The notes below the pieces were generated by a model, which saw only the letters and a list, made by a program, of their open reading frames with translations, made no database searches and was not told the origin of the DNA. A program made the position numbers and the translations under genes. From the NCBI GenBank assembly GCA_963704565.1, contig OY969917.1, positions 3,100,001 to 3,164,000 on the forward strand: 64,000 nt of DNA, read 5' to 3'. The number at the start of each line of letters is the position of its first letter. The stretch's first letter is position 1. Of this stretch, positions 35,964 through 44,294 are shown piece by piece. The stretch is from Rhodoblastus sp963704565 (GTDB lineage Bacteria; Pseudomonadota; Alphaproteobacteria; Rhizobiales; Beijerinckiaceae).

Positions 35964-37412
35964 TCAATGCAGCAGGACCGCGATATGCTGGAACCAGGCG
36001 ACCAGCGGCGGCGGCAGAAAGACGCCGGCGACCAGAACCGGCGCGAGATGAAGGACCATCGGCAGATAGGACGAATTGGCCGGCTGGAACGAACCCTCGG
36101 GCTCGCCGAACGCCATGCCATGCAGCCGCAGCATCAACGCGCCGAAGGCGACTGCGAGGCCGAAAACCAGCAGGGCCGCCAAAGCCGGCGCCTTGGCGAC
36201 GGCGGAAGTGACGATCAGGAACTCGCTCATGAACATGCCGCCCGGCGGCATGCCGATAATGGCGACAACCCCCACCACCAGCGCCCAGCCGAGGAAGGGA
36301 TGGCTCGCGGTGAGGCCGCGAATTTCGGCGATCCGCTGCGTGCCCTTGACCTGCGCGACCTGGCCGACCGCGAAAAAGATCGCCGATTTGGTCAGACTGT
36401 GCATCGCCATGTGCAGAAGCCCGGCGAAATTGGCCATGGCGCCGCCCATGCCGAAGGCGAAGACGATAATGCCCATATGTTCGATCGAGGAATAAGCGAA
36501 CAACCGTTTGATGTCGCCGCGCCGGTAGAGCATGAAAGCGGCGAAGACCAGCGACAGCAGGCCAAGCGTCATCATCAGCGGCCCCGGCGCGATCGCGCCC
36601 GGATTGGCCGCCATCAGCAGCTTGAAGCGCAGCACGGCGTAGAGCGCGACATTGAGCAAAAGTCCGGACAGCACCGCCGAGATCGGCGTCGGGCCTTCGG
36701 CGTGGGCGTCGGGCAGCCAGGCGTGGAGCGGCGCGAGCCCGACCTTGGTGCCATAGCCGAGCATCAGGAAGATGAAGGCGAGATTGAGCATGGCCGGGTC
36801 GAAACGGGCGACATGGTCGATCAGCACGGTCCAGGTCATGCCCCTCATGCCCTCGCCGACCACCGGCCGCGCCGCCATATAGATCAGGATCGTGCCGAAC
36901 AAAGCGAGGGCGATGCCGACGCTGCCGAGAATGAAATATTTCCACGCCGCTTCCAGCGCCGCCGGCGTGCGGTAGATGCCGACCATGACCACGGTGGTGA
37001 GAGTCGCGACCTCGACCGCCACCCACATCAGGCCGATGTTGTTGGCGATCAGCGCCAGATTCATCGCGCAGAGCAGCAATTGATACATGGCGTGATAGAA
37101 GCGCAGATGGCCGCGCTTCAGCCGATGCGAGCCCAGCTCGTGCGCGATGTAGCTGGCGCTGTAGGCGCTGGTGGTGAAGGCGACGAAAGTGTTGAGGACG
37201 ATGAAGGTGATATTGAGATCGTCGACCAGAATATAGCGCCCGGAGGGCGGGCGAAAGGCCAGCAGCGAGAGCGCCGCGAGGAAGGTCAAAAAAGCCGAGG
37301 CGACGTTCAGCCGCGCGGAAAGGCGATAGGATTTGAGCGCCGCCAGCGCGACGGCCGTCGCCAGCGGCAGGAACAAAACGATCTGGACATTATGAGCGGC
37401 GAGAAAATTCAT
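35964..37412 (-). CDS. hyfF: Hydrogenase-4-like membrane subunit HyfF (NuoN/M-type antiporter subunit)
   Basis: A 482-aa antiporter-like integral membrane protein with about 14 TM helices, homologous to HyfF and to complex I proton-channel subunits. Typical features are the helix-5 Glu region WVAVEVATLTTVVMVG, the broken helix around GYGTKVGLAPLHAWLPDAH (with the conserved Lys), and the RRGDIKRLFAYSSIEHMG segment. It overlaps hyfE by four bases, and hyfG starts 14 bp later. It should contribute one ion-translocation path to the complex. Confidence 0.92.
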   Translation of the reverse strand: MNFLAAHNVQIVLFLPLATAVALAALKSYRLSARLNVASAFLTFLAALSLLAFRPPSGRYILVDDLNITFIVLNTFVAFTTSAYSASYIAHELGSHRLKRGHLRFYHAMYQLLLCAMNLALIANNIGLMWVAVEVATLTTVVMVGIYRTPAALEAAWKYFILGSVGIALALFGTILIYMAARPVVGEGMRGMTWTVLIDHVARFDPAMLNLAFIFLMLGYGTKVGLAPLHAWLPDAHAEGPTPISAVLSGLLLNVALYAVLRFKLLMAANPGAIAPGPLMMTLGLLSLVFAAFMLYRRGDIKRLFAYSSIEHMGIIVFAFGMGGAMANFAGLLHMAMHSLTKSAIFFAVGQVAQVKGTQRIAEIRGLTASHPFLGWALVVGVVAIIGMPPGGMFMSEFLIVTSAVAKAPALAALLVFGLAVAFGALMLRLHGMAFGEPEGSFQPANSSYLPMVLHLAPVLVAGVFLPPPLVAWFQHIAVLLH

Positions 37413-38071
37413 CGGCGCTCGCCCCTGAAATCGTCGAACGCCTGGAGATCGACGGTGTCGAAGCGCTCGCGGATGCGGAACAGGAAAATGCCGATCACGA
37501 TCAGGGCGATCAGGACCGAAAAGGCGACGCTGATCTCGACCACCAGCGGCATGCCCCTGGCGGCGGCGGCGGCGAGGATCAAGCCGTTTTCGAGCGACAT
37601 GAAGCCGACCACCTGACTGACCGCGTTGCTGCGCGTGACCATCATCAGCAGGCCGAGCAGAATCACCGAAAGCGCGAAGGCGAGATCCTCGCGCGCCAGC
37701 GGATCGGCGCCCTCGGTGACGCGCAGCATGATCACCATGGACAGCGCCACCAGCCCCATGCCCGCCAGCATGGTCGGCACCAGGCTGACCACGGATTCGA
37801 CCTCGCGATGGACGCCGAGTTGCGCCACCATGCGATGCAAGGCGATGGGGATGACCAAAGCCTTGAAGATCACGGCGATGGCGGCGGTGATGTAGAGATG
37901 CGGCGCGTGCTGGATATGGGCCTGCCAGCCGACAGCGCAGGCCAGGGTCAGCGCCTGCAGGGCGTAAGTATTGAGCAGGGCGTAGAGCCGGTCCTGATAG
38001 AGCAGCATGAAACTGGTCAGCACCAGCCCGCCGGCCAGCAGATGGGCGATGTCGAAGGAGAGGCGGTCCAT
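37409..38071 (-). CDS. hyfE: Hydrogenase-4-like membrane subunit HyfE
   Basis: A 220-aa protein with six to seven TM helices, homologous to HyfE and to the NuoK-like MrpC family at its centre (LVLTSFMLLYQDRLYALLNT at the start, and VVGFMSLENGLILAAAAARG near residue 155). It starts one base after the end of hyfC and overlaps hyfF by four bases. It belongs to the membrane arm of the complex. Confidence 0.9.
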   Translation of the reverse strand: MDRLSFDIAHLLAGGLVLTSFMLLYQDRLYALLNTYALQALTLACAVGWQAHIQHAPHLYITAAIAVIFKALVIPIALHRMVAQLGVHREVESVVSLVPTMLAGMGLVALSMVIMLRVTEGADPLAREDLAFALSVILLGLLMMVTRSNAVSQVVGFMSLENGLILAAAAARGMPLVVEISVAFSVLIALIVIGIFLFRIRERFDTVDLQAFDDFRGERR

Positions 38072-38072
38072 C

Positions 38073-39029
38073 TCACATCTCCCGCGAAACGAAGCGCAGC
38101 AAAGTGGCGAGCAGGCCGAGCATCAGCGCCACGCCGATGAAATCGGGGGCGCGGAACACCCGCATCTTGGCGACCGAGGTTTCGAACAGAGCGAGCAGCG
38201 CGCCGGCGCCCGCCAGCTTGACGAAATAAGCCGCGGCGCCGATCAGCAGCGCGCGCGGGATGGCGCCGGGCGGCGCGAGGCCGAAGGGAACGAAAATGCA
38301 GGCGATCATCGAAACGTAAAGCACGAGCTTGAGCTGCGCCGACAATTCGATCATCGCCAGATGACGGCCGGAATATTCCAGCACCATCGCCTCGTGAACC
38401 ATGGTGAGCTCGAGATGGGTCGCGGGATTGTCCACCGGAATGCGCGCGTTCTCGGCTATGGCGACGATCACCAGCCCGACCATGGCGAGCCCGAGCGAAA
38501 CGCGCACGCCGACCGCCGGCGACAGCATGAAGGCGGCGACGGTGGACAATTGGGTCGAGCCGGCGACCAGCGCGAGGGAAAAGACGATCATCAGCATCGC
38601 CGGCTCGGCGAGCGTGGCGAACATCATTTCGCGGCTCGCGCCGATGCCGCCGAAGCTGGTTCCGACCTCCATGCCCGCGAGCGCGAGGAAGAAGCGGGCG
38701 CTGCCGAGCAGCGCGGTGATCGCGATCATGTCGGCCGACCAGCTGAACATCAGGCCGGCGCCGAAGGTCGGGATCAGGGACGCGGCGACCCAGGTCGCGG
38801 CGAAGACGAGATAGGGAATGGCGCGGAACAGCCAGGAGGCGCTTTCGGCGACCACCGCCTCTTTTTTCGTCAGCTTGACCATGTCGCGATAAGGCTGGAG
38901 CAAGGGCGGGCCGCGTTTGCCCAGCAGGCGCGCCTTGACCTTGCGCACGAAGCCGGTCAGCAGCGGCGCCACCGCGAGCACGACGAGCATTTCGACGATC
39001 TGGATGGCGAGGGATTCGAGCGTCGCCAT
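38073..39029 (-). CDS. hyfC: Hydrogenase-4-like membrane subunit HyfC (NuoH-type)
   Basis: A 318-aa eight-TM protein homologous to HyfC/HycD and NuoH, the subunit that joins the hydrophilic module to the membrane arm. It has GLAMVGLVIVAIAENARIPVDNPATH with the conserved acidic loop, and HLELTMVHEAMVLEYSGRHLA, both classic NuoH-family regions. It lies between hyfB (four-base gap) and hyfE (one-base gap). The acidic residues that gate ion coupling appear intact, which argues that the complex still couples to ion movement. Confidence 0.93.
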   Translation of the reverse strand: MATLESLAIQIVEMLVVLAVAPLLTGFVRKVKARLLGKRGPPLLQPYRDMVKLTKKEAVVAESASWLFRAIPYLVFAATWVAASLIPTFGAGLMFSWSADMIAITALLGSARFFLALAGMEVGTSFGGIGASREMMFATLAEPAMLMIVFSLALVAGSTQLSTVAAFMLSPAVGVRVSLGLAMVGLVIVAIAENARIPVDNPATHLELTMVHEAMVLEYSGRHLAMIELSAQLKLVLYVSMIACIFVPFGLAPPGAIPRALLIGAAAYFVKLAGAGALLALFETSVAKMRVFRAPDFIGVALMLGLLATLLRFVSREM

Positions 39030-39033
39030 GGGC

Positions 39034-41058
39034 TCACGTCCAGATCGCGAGAGCGAGCAGGAGAAGGACCAGCGCCGCGAAGACGAGGCTGAGATATTGC
39101 CGGATCGTCAGGAACTGCAATCCGTTCAACGCGTCCGCCCCGGCCTGGACGCCGCGCGCGACGGGGCGATAGACCAGATCCCACACCAGGTCCTGCACGG
39201 CGAGGTCAAAGCGGGCCGGACGCGGGTCGCCCGGCGCCGGCATGTCCACCTGTTCGCGGGCGCGGAAGACGAAACCCGCGAAGACGCGTCGGATCGGCTG
39301 GGCGAAACTTTCCGGCGTATATTGGGTCGCCGGACCGGAATCGGGAAAGCCGCAATCCCAGGCCGGCGCGATTCGCATGGCGTTGGAGGCGAGGCGGTGG
39401 ATGACCACCGCCGCGAGCAGCGCCGAATTGGCGATGAACAGAAAGACCAGCATGCCGTCGTAGGAGCTGCGGCTTTCGGCGACGGGCGCGATCGCGAACC
39501 AGGCGAGGTCCGACTGCGGGGCCATGTGCGCGCCGACGAGCTGGCGGACGATCGGCGACAAAGCGTCGATCGCATATCCCGGCAGGACGCCCGCGGCCAG
39601 ACACAGCGCGGCCAGCGCGCCCATGGCGACAAGCGAGAAGCGATCGACCTCTTTCGCCGCGCGCGCCGCCTCGCCGCGCGGCCGGCCCAGAAAACTGACG
39701 CCGAACAGGCGCACGAAACAGGCGCCGGCCAAAGCGGCGGCGAGGGCCAGCAGGGCGCCGACGGCGGGGATCTCCAGCTTGAGCGTCCAGGACGGCAGCG
39801 AGGGGCTGAGCAGGATCGCCTGGAAGATCAGCCATTCCGAGGCGAAGCCGTTCAGCGGCGGCAGGGCCGATATGGCGGCGGCGCCGACCAGCATGAACAG
39901 GCCGGTCGCCGGCATCCGGTTGAGCAGGCCGCCGAGCCGTCCCATGTCGCGTTCGCCGGTGGCGGTCAGCACCGCGCCGGAGCCAAAAAACAGCAGGCTC
40001 TTGAACAGGGAATGATTGAGGATGTGGAAGAGAGCGGCGGTCATCGCCAGAGCGGCGGCCGTGCTCCGTCCATTGGTCTCGAAGGCCAGCGAAAGGCCGA
40101 GCGCGACGAAGATCACCCCGATATTCTCGATCGTGCTATAGGCCAGCACGCGCTTGAGATCGTTGTGCAGCAGCGCGAACAGCACGCCGACCACCGCCGT
40201 CGCCGCGCCGGTCGCCATCATCGGCACGCCCCACCACCAGGATGCGGGTCCGACGAGGTCGAAGACGATGCGCAGGAAACCGTAGATCGCCACCTTGGTC
40301 ATCACCCCGCTCATCAGCGCCGAGACATGACTCGGCGCGGCGGGATGGGCGAGCGGCAGCCAGACATGGAGCGGCGTCAGCCCCGCCTTGGAGCCGGCGC
40401 CGATCAGGGCCAGAGCGAGGACCGCCCCGGCGACCGCGGGCGCGGGCGCATGTCCGCGCATGGCGCCGAAAGCCATATCGCCGTCGGCGCCGCCGAGCAG
40501 GCCGAAGGCGAGCAGAAGCGCGAAGGTTCCGAGCGTCGCCATGAGGATATAGACATAGCCGGCGCGCGCATTGTCGCCTTCGCCGTGATGGGCCATGACC
40601 AAAGCCCAGGAGGCAAGCGACATCAGCTCCCAGGACAACAAAAAGACATAGGCGTCGTCGGCGAGGACGACGAGATTCATCGCCGCCACGAAGACCGGGA
40701 AGAAGGGCAGCACGCGGCCTTGCGCCTTTTCGTGGCGGCCATAGCCGAGCGCGTAGAAGCTGGCGGCGGCGGCGCCGAAATCGACGATGGCGAGGAAAAA
40801 AGCCGACAAGGCGTCGATGCGGAAATGGGCGCCGAGCCAGGGCAGGCCGAGCGGCAGCGTCAAGGCCTGAGGCTCCGCGCCGGCGAACAGGCGCTGGAGC
40901 GCCCCGCCCGACAGCAGGACGCCGATCAGAAAGACGCCGCCATAAACCACATAGGGCAGAGCGCGAACGCGCGGGAGCGCGAGCGCGAACGGCCCCAGCG
41001 CCAGCAAGGCGCCGATGGCGAGAAGATCGCCTGCGAGCGTCACGCGCGCCCTCGCCAC
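39034..41058 (-). CDS. hyfB: Hydrogenase-4-like membrane subunit HyfB (NuoL-type antiporter subunit)
   Basis: First gene of the hyf operon. The 674-aa protein has about 16 TM helices and matches HyfB/HycC and complex I antiporter subunits: LLSWELMSLASWALVMAHH (helix-5 Glu), GAGSKAGLTPLHVWLPLAHP (conserved Lys) and HNDLKRVLAYSTIENIG. The C-terminal part includes a long hydrophilic stretch with WDCGFP. Together with HyfF it gives the complex two antiporter-like modules. Downstream genes follow with gaps of one to fourteen bases, so the six form a single unit. Confidence 0.93.
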   Translation of the reverse strand: MARARVTLAGDLLAIGALLALGPFALALPRVRALPYVVYGGVFLIGVLLSGGALQRLFAGAEPQALTLPLGLPWLGAHFRIDALSAFFLAIVDFGAAAASFYALGYGRHEKAQGRVLPFFPVFVAAMNLVVLADDAYVFLLSWELMSLASWALVMAHHGEGDNARAGYVYILMATLGTFALLLAFGLLGGADGDMAFGAMRGHAPAPAVAGAVLALALIGAGSKAGLTPLHVWLPLAHPAAPSHVSALMSGVMTKVAIYGFLRIVFDLVGPASWWWGVPMMATGAATAVVGVLFALLHNDLKRVLAYSTIENIGVIFVALGLSLAFETNGRSTAAALAMTAALFHILNHSLFKSLLFFGSGAVLTATGERDMGRLGGLLNRMPATGLFMLVGAAAISALPPLNGFASEWLIFQAILLSPSLPSWTLKLEIPAVGALLALAAALAGACFVRLFGVSFLGRPRGEAARAAKEVDRFSLVAMGALAALCLAAGVLPGYAIDALSPIVRQLVGAHMAPQSDLAWFAIAPVAESRSSYDGMLVFLFIANSALLAAVVIHRLASNAMRIAPAWDCGFPDSGPATQYTPESFAQPIRRVFAGFVFRAREQVDMPAPGDPRPARFDLAVQDLVWDLVYRPVARGVQAGADALNGLQFLTIRQYLSLVFAALVLLLLALAIWT

Positions 41059-41122
41059 GGCGCGGCGTCGAACGCCAAGGTCAGCGCTTTGTCAGAACCC
41101 TTCATAGTCATGTTTCAGACAT

Positions 41123-41151
41123 CAACACTGATGGCAAATCACCAAGTGTTG
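41123..41151. promoter_or_regulatory. Inverted repeat upstream of hyfB, possible operator
   Basis: CAACACT (41123-41129) and AGTGTTG (41145-41151) form perfect 7-bp arms with a 15-bp spacer, 65 bp upstream of the hyfB start in the AT-richer gap between hyfB and the divergent helix-turn-helix gene. No sigma-54 promoter (GG-N10-GC) was found by eye. Confidence 0.35.
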
Positions 41152-41338
41152 GAGCCTACGCCCTTTATCTTCACGGTCAATATGGTAGATTTAAAAAATT
41201 GGCGCTTGTCGGGGACAGGCGTGGAATGAGCGGAACGCGAAAAATGAAGGGCTTGATTTTTCGCCGCGCCCGTTTCGTTTGGGCCGCCCTCTTGGCCGCA
41301 AGGACGAATTGCGGCGCCGAATCGCGGAGCGACTGCGC

Positions 41339-41602
41339 TTGATCACCGCCTCCCAGCTCAGAGCCGCTCGCGCCCTGCTCGGCGTCGATCAGCGCCAGCT
41401 CGCCGAAATGTCGGGCGTGTCCCTGCCGACCATCCAGCGCATGGAGGCGAGCGAGGGCAATGTCCGGGGCGTGGTGGACACGCTGACCAAGGTGATCGAG
41501 GCGCTGGATCGCGCCGGCGTCGAGCTGATCGGCGAAAACGCCGTCAGCCACGGCGGCGGGCGCGGCGTGCGCTTCAAACCGACGAAAGCCGAAGCCGGCT
41601 GA
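41339..41602 (+). CDS. XRE-type helix-turn-helix protein
   Basis: A small DNA-binding protein. The TTG at 41339 gives 87 aa beginning LITASQLRAARALLG, the usual start for this compact family; a TTG at 41279 would add 20 residues. The helix-turn-helix is DQRQLAEMSGVSLPTIQRME, followed by a segment ending GVELIGENAVSHGGGRGVRF, a familiar C-terminal pattern of short Hyphomicrobiales regulators. It is divergent from hyfB and could regulate that operon, but this is inference from position. Neither start has a strong ribosome binding site. Confidence 0.72.
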   Translation: MITASQLRAARALLGVDQRQLAEMSGVSLPTIQRMEASEGNVRGVVDTLTKVIEALDRAGVELIGENAVSHGGGRGVRFKPTKAEAG

Positions 41603-41703
41603 ATTGCCTTTTCATACGGTTTCCGCAAGATTGCTTCGCAATCCGCGGAAACGCCACGGCGCGAAAATCCTCTATGTCGCGGGCGGATTTTAGCGCCAGC
41701 GGA

Positions 41704-41738
41704 ATACCAATTCCGAATGATTCATTCGGAATTGGTAT
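41704..41738. repeat. Perfect 17-bp palindrome between convergent genes
   Basis: Arms ATACCAATTCCGAATGA (41704-41720) and TCATTCGGAATTGGTAT (41722-41738) with a single central T. It abuts the sirtuin stop codon and lies between the convergent helix-turn-helix and sirtuin genes. It looks like a dispersed palindrome or a bidirectional terminator stem, without a U-run. Confidence 0.9.
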
Positions 41739-42469
41739 CACCGCTCCATCAACGTCGTCACAAGCTTGTCCAGCTCCGGCGCGATTTCGGCGGCGCGGCC
41801 ATGGATCGCATGGTCGAAATCGTCGTCGCGCGGGCTTTCGGCGGGTTGGAGATTGGACAATATCGTGGTCGCGGGGCTGCGGCGGGCGACCTGGCCGATC
41901 GGCAACACCATGCCCGACGTGCCGATGACCGCCAGCACGTCGTTCGCGGTCAGGTTGCCGAGGCTGCGCCACATTTCGCCATAGCGCGGCGCCGGCTCGT
42001 TGAAGAAGACGACATTGGGCTTCACGCTGTCCAGCCCCCCGCATTTGGGGCAGCGGTCGGTTTCCGGTGAAAAGCGCCGGTAGCCGATCAGCCATTGCGC
42101 GCCGCAGGACGTGCAGCGCAAGGCGGGCAGAAAGCCATGGACATGCATGACATAGCGGGCGCCGGCTCGTTCGAACAGGTCGTCCACGTTCTGGGTGATC
42201 AGCTCGGCGCCGAAGCGCTTTTCCCAATCGACCGCGAGGATATGCGCGGCGTTGGGTTCGGCCTTGCCCAGCTCCTCGCGTCGGCGCGAATAGAATTCAT
42301 GGACGAGGGGAAAATTTTTCTCCCAGCAGTCGAAATTGCAGACGACCTGCGGGTCATATCGCGCCCAAAGACTGGCGCCGCCGGAGGTTCGGAACGTGTC
42401 CAGGCCGGAATCGGCGGAAATGCCGCTTCCGGAGAAGACGACAAGTCGGCGTTGAGGCGTTCCGGTCAT
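41738..42469 (-). CDS. Sir2-family NAD-dependent protein deacylase
   Basis: A 243-aa sirtuin. It has the NAD-binding start VVFSGSGISADSGLDTFR, the TQNVDDLFERAG motif, catalytic His in VHGFLPALRC, and zinc-binding cysteines CTSCG and CPKCGG. The usual GAGIS reads GSGIS, and the central segment DPQVVCNFDCWEKNFPLVHEFYS resembles sirtuins of the U/M-like bacterial branches more than CobB. It should remove acyl groups from lysines using NAD. It follows the CYTH-CHAD gene by 65 bp. Confidence 0.9.
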   Translation of the reverse strand: MTGTPQRRLVVFSGSGISADSGLDTFRTSGGASLWARYDPQVVCNFDCWEKNFPLVHEFYSRRREELGKAEPNAAHILAVDWEKRFGAELITQNVDDLFERAGARYVMHVHGFLPALRCTSCGAQWLIGYRRFSPETDRCPKCGGLDSVKPNVVFFNEPAPRYGEMWRSLGNLTANDVLAVIGTSGMVLPIGQVARRSPATTILSNLQPAESPRDDDFDHAIHGRAAEIAPELDKLVTTLMER

Positions 42470-42534
42470 GACGGCCCGTCTGGTTCAAGGCAGGCCGCAG
42501 TTAATCATGGGCCGTCTCGCGCGGCAAACCCCGC

Positions 42535-44211
42535 TCAGCGCCAGAACGGCCGGATGGCCTTGAAACGTTTCCACTCCCTGGCGAGTCCACGGTCGGCGAT
42601 GACCGCGCCGCGGGCGTACCAGCCGGAGACGATCCCGGCGGCGCGCGCGGCTTCCTCGGCGTGGGACGCGCTGAGGAAATGGTCGGCGCTGGCCGCGTCG
42701 TTATGGGCGCCAAGCAGGCCCTGGAGATTGGCGGCGGCGCGCAGAAAAGGCGCCGGGTCGCGCCGATCGGCGAAACAGGCGGCGAAGAATTCGCCGGCGT
42801 AACGCAAATTCTTCAGGGCGATGCGCACCTGATGGCGCTGCTCGTCGGGGAGGGTGACGAGTTTCTTGCCGCGCTTGAGCGCCCTTTTATAGAGCCGCTC
42901 CAGCGCCTGCGCCGCGAAAATCGCGATCGGTTCGGTCAAGGTCGCCAGATCGAGGCCTTGGACGGCGTTGCGCCAGCCGCGCCGGGCGACGAAGGCGGAA
43001 AGACGCAATACGAAAAGGGTCGGGCGCGGCGATTCGATCAGGGCGCGGGATTCTTCATAGGCGGCGGCGCGGCGCTTTTCGAGCGCGTCGAGCAGCGGCG
43101 CGAAATCCTTTCTTTCGCCGAAATGGCCCATCGGCCCCTGCTCGATCAATTCGCGCAAGGCGTCGCTGTCGCGGGCCGCGCCGAACGCGCTGGCGAGGGC
43201 TTTGGCCTCTTCGCGAAAGGCCTCGAACTCCAGGCAGGGAATGGTTCTTTTCAGCATGCCGAGCGCGGCGCGCAGGCGGCGCAGGGCGACGCGCATCTGG
43301 TGGATGGATTCGGGATCGTCGCTGGCGCGCAGCGACGCCCAGTTGACCAGAAAATGCTCGATGGTTCCCAAAATGATCCTCGCCGTCGCCTCGTCGAGAT
43401 TGGCCTCGGCGGGCAGATCGGCGGGCTTGGACCTGACCGGCTTTGGCGCGGTTCCCTGGCAAAAATGCGTGGCGCGCTCAGCCTTGCTGACATTGTCGAG
43501 CCGCAGCGGGAGATTTTCGGCGAGCAGGGCGGCGAAATCGAAAAAATCCTGCGCGGGGCCGGATTTCAGCTCCAGCTCGACCTCGCGCAAAGGCAATTCC
43601 CGCGCGCCGGAATGGATGGCGCCCTCGTCCACGGCGGCCTCGATGCGCGCCGCGCCATGGGCGATCAGCCGGGCGGTCCGATTGACGCGGGTCTCATATT
43701 TCGCTTCGAGCGGCGCTTCGCCCAGAATTTCGCGCAGACTTGCGGCCATGTCGGGATCGAACAGGGAAATGTCCGGCTCCATGGTCCGCGCGCGGACTTC
43801 GGCCTCGCCGCGCACGAAAACGTCGCCGGCCGCCTCCGCCGGCCATTTCAGCGTCATGACCGGCGCGGCGCGCCCGCTGCGGCGGACACGCAGGGCCATT
43901 TTGCGTTTTTTCAGCGCCCAGTCCGGCGTGTCGAAATAGATCGAGACCAGCTTGCGCGCCCGCCCTGGCTTCTCGACGCGCAGCAGCGGCGAGGCGAGCG
44001 CGGCGGCAAGGCCGGCGGCGTCGGTCGCGAATTTGATTTCCACTTCCTGCTGGGCGCGTTCGGCCAGCGCTAGTGGGGCCGGCGCGGATTCCGGCGGGGA
44101 CTCGGCCGCCGCCTCGGTCTGGATTTGCGGCGGGGTTTCGCTCTCGATCACGACACGCTCGATTGGGCACGCATTCTCCGGCGCGCGAGGGCGGCGCCGC
44201 TGCGCGATCAT
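42535..44211 (-). CDS. CYTH and CHAD domain-containing protein
   Basis: About 558 aa if it starts at the ATG at 44211; a GTG at 44151 is an alternative, since neither has a good ribosome binding site. The N-terminus is a disordered Pro/Glu/Ala stretch. The CYTH domain follows (QQEVEIKFATD with the ExExK motif, about residues 50-240), then a CHAD domain (about 275-545) rich in His and Arg, e.g. HQMRVALRRLRAALGML and RHQVRIALKNLRYAGEFF. CHAD domains bind inorganic polyphosphate, and CYTH tunnels cleave triphosphates, so a polyphosphate-related role is likely. No ppk or ppx is adjacent. Confidence 0.9.
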   Translation of the reverse strand: MIAQRRRPRAPENACPIERVVIESETPPQIQTEAAAESPPESAPAPLALAERAQQEVEIKFATDAAGLAAALASPLLRVEKPGRARKLVSIYFDTPDWALKKRKMALRVRRSGRAAPVMTLKWPAEAAGDVFVRGEAEVRARTMEPDISLFDPDMAASLREILGEAPLEAKYETRVNRTARLIAHGAARIEAAVDEGAIHSGARELPLREVELELKSGPAQDFFDFAALLAENLPLRLDNVSKAERATHFCQGTAPKPVRSKPADLPAEANLDEATARIILGTIEHFLVNWASLRASDDPESIHQMRVALRRLRAALGMLKRTIPCLEFEAFREEAKALASAFGAARDSDALRELIEQGPMGHFGERKDFAPLLDALEKRRAAAYEESRALIESPRPTLFVLRLSAFVARRGWRNAVQGLDLATLTEPIAIFAAQALERLYKRALKRGKKLVTLPDEQRHQVRIALKNLRYAGEFFAACFADRRDPAPFLRAAANLQGLLGAHNDAASADHFLSASHAEEAARAAGIVSGWYARGAVIADRGLAREWKRFKAIRPFWR

Positions 44212-44294
44212 CCTAAAACGTTTCGGCGAAAATTGGCGCCGCTTTTTTTCGTTCCTCTTTGAACTAAATCTGAAAAGCACGCTTCCTCAGCGGG

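Noticed and set aside
33221..36211. 996-codon plus-strand frame opposite hyfG/hyfI
   Set aside because: Antisense of conserved genes; no motifs of its own.
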